Shown piece by piece: positions 30,884 to 33,670 of a stretch of DNA of 33,670 nt. Position numbers and translations under genes: made by a program. The notes below the pieces were generated by a model. That model was not told the origin of the DNA. It searched no databases and saw only the letters and a program-made list of their open reading frames with translations. The stretch comes from an uncultured Desulfuromonadales bacterium (GTDB lineage: Bacteria; Desulfobacterota; Desulfuromonadia; Desulfuromonadales; Geopsychrobacteraceae): contig CAMYNR010000063.1 of the NCBI GenBank assembly GCA_947259715.1, positions 1 through 33,670 of the forward strand. Direction: 5' to 3'. Every line of letters starts with the position of its first letter. Positions within the stretch are counted from its first letter, which is position 1.

Positions 30884-31363
30884 TCATCCTATTGCTTCTC
30901 GTAAGGCCTGCCTTGAGGCTTTATCCACCAGAGAGAAGAGCCGATCGAGAGGCGATTTTTGTTTTGCCGACTTATGGCCAGCCAGCTTGAACAATTCAAA
31001 ATTCAGTCGGTCGGCCTCCCGGTAAAACTCCCGATAAAGATCAGCGTTATTGAGCTGACTGAGTTTATTCGAACAAAACTTCTGCTCCTCTAATCGAGCG
31101 CGTCTTATCGGCAGGTTAAAAATGGCCTGCGAATCGGTATAGACAAACAGTCGCCGGCCTGCCAGCTGAATCTCACTGAGTGCCCATAACAGCGTCTGCA
31201 GTTCCAGTTTGGTTGAAGTTGTCTGGACAAAGCGCTTCAATTTTACCTGCGGCCGCAATTCATCCAACGAAAGGCTGGGATCTGGCACCGCAAGGTAGGC
31301 CCCATAGCCGATTTTCAACTGGGGGTGCACACTGCCATCCGTCAGGAGTATCAGGTCTTGCAT
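30884..31363 (-). CDS. RNase HI-like protein
   Basis: The 159-residue protein has the RNase H fold with the four acidic catalytic residues in order: D9 (LTDGSV), E54 (KLELQTL), D77 (YTDSQ) and D147 (SLVDKASR), with H130 in the flexible loop. It would cut RNA in RNA-DNA hybrids. The surrounding sequence differs from E. coli RnhA, so it may be a diverged paralogue. It lies last in a minus-strand operon, 13 bp after the membrane protein gene. Confidence 0.83.
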   Translation of the reverse strand: MQDLILLTDGSVHPQLKIGYGAYLAVPDPSLSLDELRPQVKLKRFVQTTSTKLELQTLLWALSEIQLAGRRLFVYTDSQAIFNLPIRRARLEEQKFCSNKLSQLNNADLYREFYREADRLNFELFKLAGHKSAKQKSPLDRLFSLVDKASRQALREAIG

Positions 31364-31376
31364 ACAGGAAAGACTC

Positions 31377-32246
31377 TTATTTGGGGGGTGGCGTCAGGCG
31401 TGTTACTGGCAACAGGTAGCGGACAGCGTACCAGAGGAACATGATCAGAGCAATCAGCGGCAATGCCGGGATAAAGAGGCCGGTTGTCTGTGCCAGCAGG
31501 GTGGCGAGAAAGAGCGCCGCCACAGAAACCGGCAGGTATCGCCCGATCCGCCCCTGATCAGCCAGATTCTCACCGGATGGCCCGAGCAGGTTGTCGTTCA
31601 CCTGGTGATGACGGGCGACGATCGCGAAGAAGACCACCATGATCCAGTCAGAGATGCCGAAAACCGGCGCCAGTCCGCCAGGACCCGGGAGCGCGAGTTT
31701 GACCAGAACCATATCGATAAGCGGTGGCGGGCCCTTGGGGGCCAGGTAAAATTGCTCGATCTCCCGGGTGAAGCTGGCGGTTGGGCCGAAGCTCCAGCTG
31801 GCGAAGTCAGCCAGCGACATAACGATGCAGATCGGGGCAATTTCCCAGAGTCGCCGAACATATCTGGCCAATGCGGCGCCGATGAGGGTCGCGACCAACA
31901 GCAACAGACCTGATTTGACTCCGGCCAATAGCGGTTGCCAAATACCGCTTGAGGGCAGTTGGTTGATCAGCCAGACACTCAGCATCAAGGTCATTCCCCA
32001 GAACAGATAGAATCCGCGGCTGCGTTTTTCGGGGTGCAGCAGCAGGGCCGGTAGGAGAAGTTGGGCGGCGGCGTAAAGTTGCAGGACAAGGAAGCCAGCG
32101 GACAACCAGGATGAGGGCGTTTCAAACAGGCTCCCGATCGACCAGAGGCCGAAAACAGCACAGCTCCACAACAGGTGGCTGAGAATCAGCAACTGGATCA
32201 GTCGCTGATTCGATTTGCTAACGCTGGTGAAAGGATGGTGCGACAT
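31377..32246 (-). CDS. Polytopic membrane protein of unknown function
   Basis: The 289-residue protein has about eight hydrophobic segments. I do not recognise the family with confidence. Two aspartates lie in late hydrophobic segments, in SLADFASWSF (about 144-153) and FGISDWIMVVFF (about 197-208). This spacing recalls the YD/GxGD pair of presenilin-type proteases, although neither motif is exact. No signal peptide is evident, and RBS support is weak. Confidence 0.65.
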   Translation of the reverse strand: MSHHPFTSVSKSNQRLIQLLILSHLLWSCAVFGLWSIGSLFETPSSWLSAGFLVLQLYAAAQLLLPALLLHPEKRSRGFYLFWGMTLMLSVWLINQLPSSGIWQPLLAGVKSGLLLLVATLIGAALARYVRRLWEIAPICIVMSLADFASWSFGPTASFTREIEQFYLAPKGPPPLIDMVLVKLALPGPGGLAPVFGISDWIMVVFFAIVARHHQVNDNLLGPSGENLADQGRIGRYLPVSVAALFLATLLAQTTGLFIPALPLIALIMFLWYAVRYLLPVTRLTPPPK

Positions 32247-32299
32247 GGCCCTATTACCCCTTGCTTGATCTGAGGTGGATGCTTTTCAGTTACCGAAGC

Positions 32300-33100
32300 C
32301 TAAACCCACTCCCGCGGATCGACTCGGTAGAACTTCTGCAGTTCGGCATACAGTTCGGGATGTTTCCGGTGCAGCTGGCGCGGCTTTTCGAAGAATGTTT
32401 CCGAAGCCACAGCGAAGAACTCCGCCGGATCGGATGCTCCATAGGCATCCAGCACGGTTTTTTTGCTTTTAGCGACCCGTTTGCGGTGCAACTCGTACTC
32501 CTGTGACAGCACCCGCGCCCAGGTTGCATAGCTGGAACGGTCGGCGAGAATTGGTGCGCCGTCGCCGGAACCATCTTCCTGGTCGAGTTGATGGGCAAAT
32601 TCGTGGATGACCAGGTTGTGCCCGTCAGCGAAATTTGTCACCCCGCGCTTGACGCTGTCCCATGCCAGCACCACTGCCCCGGTCCGCCACGACTCGCCAA
32701 GCCGGACCGATTCCTCGTCATGCTTATTTTTAACCACGTAGGTACTGGGATAGACCAGCACCGAGTAGAGGTTCGGGTAGCAGCGCACTTTCCGGTTCAG
32801 CAGCAGCAAGCTGGCTTGGGCGGCAATCGTCACCTTGATCTCATCAGTGAGGACCAGGCCACCGCAACCTTCGAAGGATTTGTCATGCAGGAACTGCTGC
32901 GTGTAGTTTTGCACCTGCTGCTGCATCTCCGCTGATAGCTTAGAGTATGGCGGGATGTTCCGCTTTATGGTCATTAGCCACTCGGCGGGAAAAGCTGCGG
33001 CGAGCGCCCGGCGGCGCTGGCTGTGTCTGTTCAGCATGACACCGGCGATGACTAGCGGGGTTAAGACGATAAATAGGGTTAACAGGTAGACAGGATCCAT
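32300..33100 (-). CDS. mtfA: MtfA-like zinc peptidase (M90)
   Basis: The 266-residue protein has an N-terminal TM helix (about 4-22), which E. coli MtfA lacks, and the zinc site H166-E167-x-x-H170 in VIHEFAHQLD with E227 in PAEFFAV as the third ligand. E. coli MtfA binds the Mlc repressor and modulates the glucose PTS, and has aminopeptidase activity. A PTS link cannot be inferred here. The ATG at 33100 was chosen over a TTG at 33142. It follows the VF530 gene by 42 bp. Confidence 0.9.
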   Translation of the reverse strand: MDPVYLLTLFIVLTPLVIAGVMLNRHSQRRRALAAAFPAEWLMTIKRNIPPYSKLSAEMQQQVQNYTQQFLHDKSFEGCGGLVLTDEIKVTIAAQASLLLLNRKVRCYPNLYSVLVYPSTYVVKNKHDEESVRLGESWRTGAVVLAWDSVKRGVTNFADGHNLVIHEFAHQLDQEDGSGDGAPILADRSSYATWARVLSQEYELHRKRVAKSKKTVLDAYGASDPAEFFAVASETFFEKPRQLHRKHPELYAELQKFYRVDPREWV

Positions 33101-33142
33101 GCTGATCTGCTTTCGGCTGGTGCCCCCTGGGGTGAGCTCCAA

Positions 33143-33379
33143 TCACTGGTGTTTGTTCTCGATCATTTGTACGGCGATGTAGAGGTCCTCGACCTGCTTG
33201 CGTGCCCAGGGTGTTTTACGCAGGAATTTGAGACTCGACTTCACTGAAGGATCGTTGTTGAAACACCTGATGTTGATCAGTTCTCCCAACTCGTCATAGC
33301 CATAATAGTCAACCAAGCGGTTGACGATCTGCTCCAGAGTGATGCCGTGCAGCGGGTCATTCGATTTTTGTTCACTCAT
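33143..33379 (-). CDS. VF530-family DNA-binding protein
   Basis: A 78-residue protein with the family signature [25 protein letters not shown] and the [20 protein letters not shown] tail (quoted in parts). It has a small helical fold proposed to bind DNA. Its ATG overlaps the stop of the upstream helicase tail (ATGA), so the two are co-translated; VF530 is often near rhlE-type helicases. Confidence 0.88.
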   Translation of the reverse strand: MSEQKSNDPLHGITLEQIVNRLVDYYGYDELGELINIRCFNNDPSVKSSLKFLRKTPWARKQVEDLYIAVQMIENKHQ

Positions 33380-33670
33380 CGTTTGGTTTTTGTCCTTGCT
33401 TGGCGGATTGACGTTTTTTTACTGGCTGTCGTCCGACTGTTTCGCCGCCGACCTTGGCCCGCAGAGGTTGCTTCAGCTTGATCTGCGACCTGCCGCTTGC
33501 CGCCACGGCGTGGTGGATTGCCGCTCTCGGTCGCATTGCCGGCAGTTTTTTCTCCCGCTTGCTGATTTTTTAGCTTCGGCTTTTTCGGTTTTTTCGCTCG
33601 CGCCTTGATTTGGCGCGTCAACGGGACTTTATGATTCGGGACAAAACCGCTCTCCACCTCACGCACCAGC
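33376..33670 (-). CDS. C-terminal end of a probable DEAD-box (RhlE-like) helicase, cut by window edge
   Basis: The frame enters from the window edge and reads [20 protein letters not shown], then a Lys/Arg/Gln-rich tail to a TGA at 33376-33378. The opening fits the end of the RecA-2 domain of DEAD-box helicases (a PREVxxGF-like ending), and the basic tail suits their RNA-binding extension. The catalytic core is outside the window, so the name rests on this short stretch and on the VF530 neighbour. Confidence 0.6.
   Translation of the reverse strand, partial: LVREVESGFVPNHKVPLTRQIKARAKKPKKPKLKNQQAGEKTAGNATESGNPPRRGGKRQVADQAEATSAGQGRRRNSRTTASKKTSIRQARTKTKR

Noticed and set aside
1-33670. CRISPR array, tRNA, rRNA or prophage
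   Set aside because: No regular spaced repeats, no cloverleaf or rRNA-like stretches, and no phage structural or integrase genes were seen by eye.

Overview
The window looks like ordinary chromosome from a Gram-negative deltaproteobacterium-type organism. Desulfuromonadia (Desulfuromonas/Pelobacter/Geobacter relatives) is my best guess, inferred from gene content and style rather than from any database match. The DNA is moderately GC-rich. Ribosome binding sites are AGGAG-like and genes are packed in short operons with ATGA-type overlaps. I see no rRNA, tRNA, CRISPR array, prophage or intact transposase gene.

Layout. 1-5.1 kb: a DUF2959-type lipoprotein, a periplasmic rhodanese divergent from a LysR regulator, a minus-strand trio (ACT-domain protein, peptide deformylase, thioredoxin-like [2Fe-2S] ferredoxin) and an IPT/TIG-domain exported protein. 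5.3-10.9 kb: a minus-strand terminal-oxidase operon in the order SCO1/SenC, coxA, coxC, coxD, coxB, then heme O synthase ctaB. The oxidase looks A2-type caa3-like, and its subunit II carries two tandem cytochrome c domains. 11.2-14.5 kb: slyX, membrane-anchored rhodanese, MauE/DoxX-like protein and KamA-type aminomutase with overlapping ends, followed by a NapH-like Fe-S membrane protein behind a perfect FNR-type box. 14.7-17 kb: a nickel superoxide dismutase with a Sec signal peptide, a radical SAM protein whose SPASM-like domain comes first, and a DUF985 cupin. 17.0-19.8 kb: acetolactate synthase behind a leader-peptide attenuator, then a frameshifted alpha/beta hydrolase. 19.9-25.6 kb: Nudix hydrolase, PstS-like binding protein, an operon of zinc-ribbon protein, PaaI thioesterase, patatin and EfpL-type EF-P paralogue, then a DnaJ-domain protein and LemA. 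25.9-30.2 kb: a GIDE/EF-hand membrane protein, ArfB, a cupin and two zinc-ribbon proteins. 30.2-33.7 kb: a KE-rich mini-protein, a cold shock protein, and a minus-strand operon of RhlE-like tail, VF530, MtfA, membrane protein and RNase H.

The most notable non-gene content is a family of three 173-174 bp insertion-like repeats (2399-2571, 25706-25878, 28970-29143). They have short imperfect terminal inverted repeats and 7-8 bp flanking direct repeats ending in TAG on the element's strand. A separate 162 bp inverted-repeat element lies at 11051-11212 upstream of slyX. A 22 bp stretch of it recurs exactly inside the 3' end of the first rhodanese gene.

Functional themes are aerobic respiration and its assembly (cox, SCO, CtaB), oxygen and redox defence (Ni-SOD, rhodaneses, FNR box), translation quality (EfpL, ArfB, deformylase, cold shock protein) and branched-chain amino acid synthesis under attenuation control. 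No single large unknown system stands out. The best candidates for new biology are the non-autonomous repeat family, the ilv attenuator, the signal-peptide Ni-SOD and the slyX-rhodanese-MauE-KamA module.
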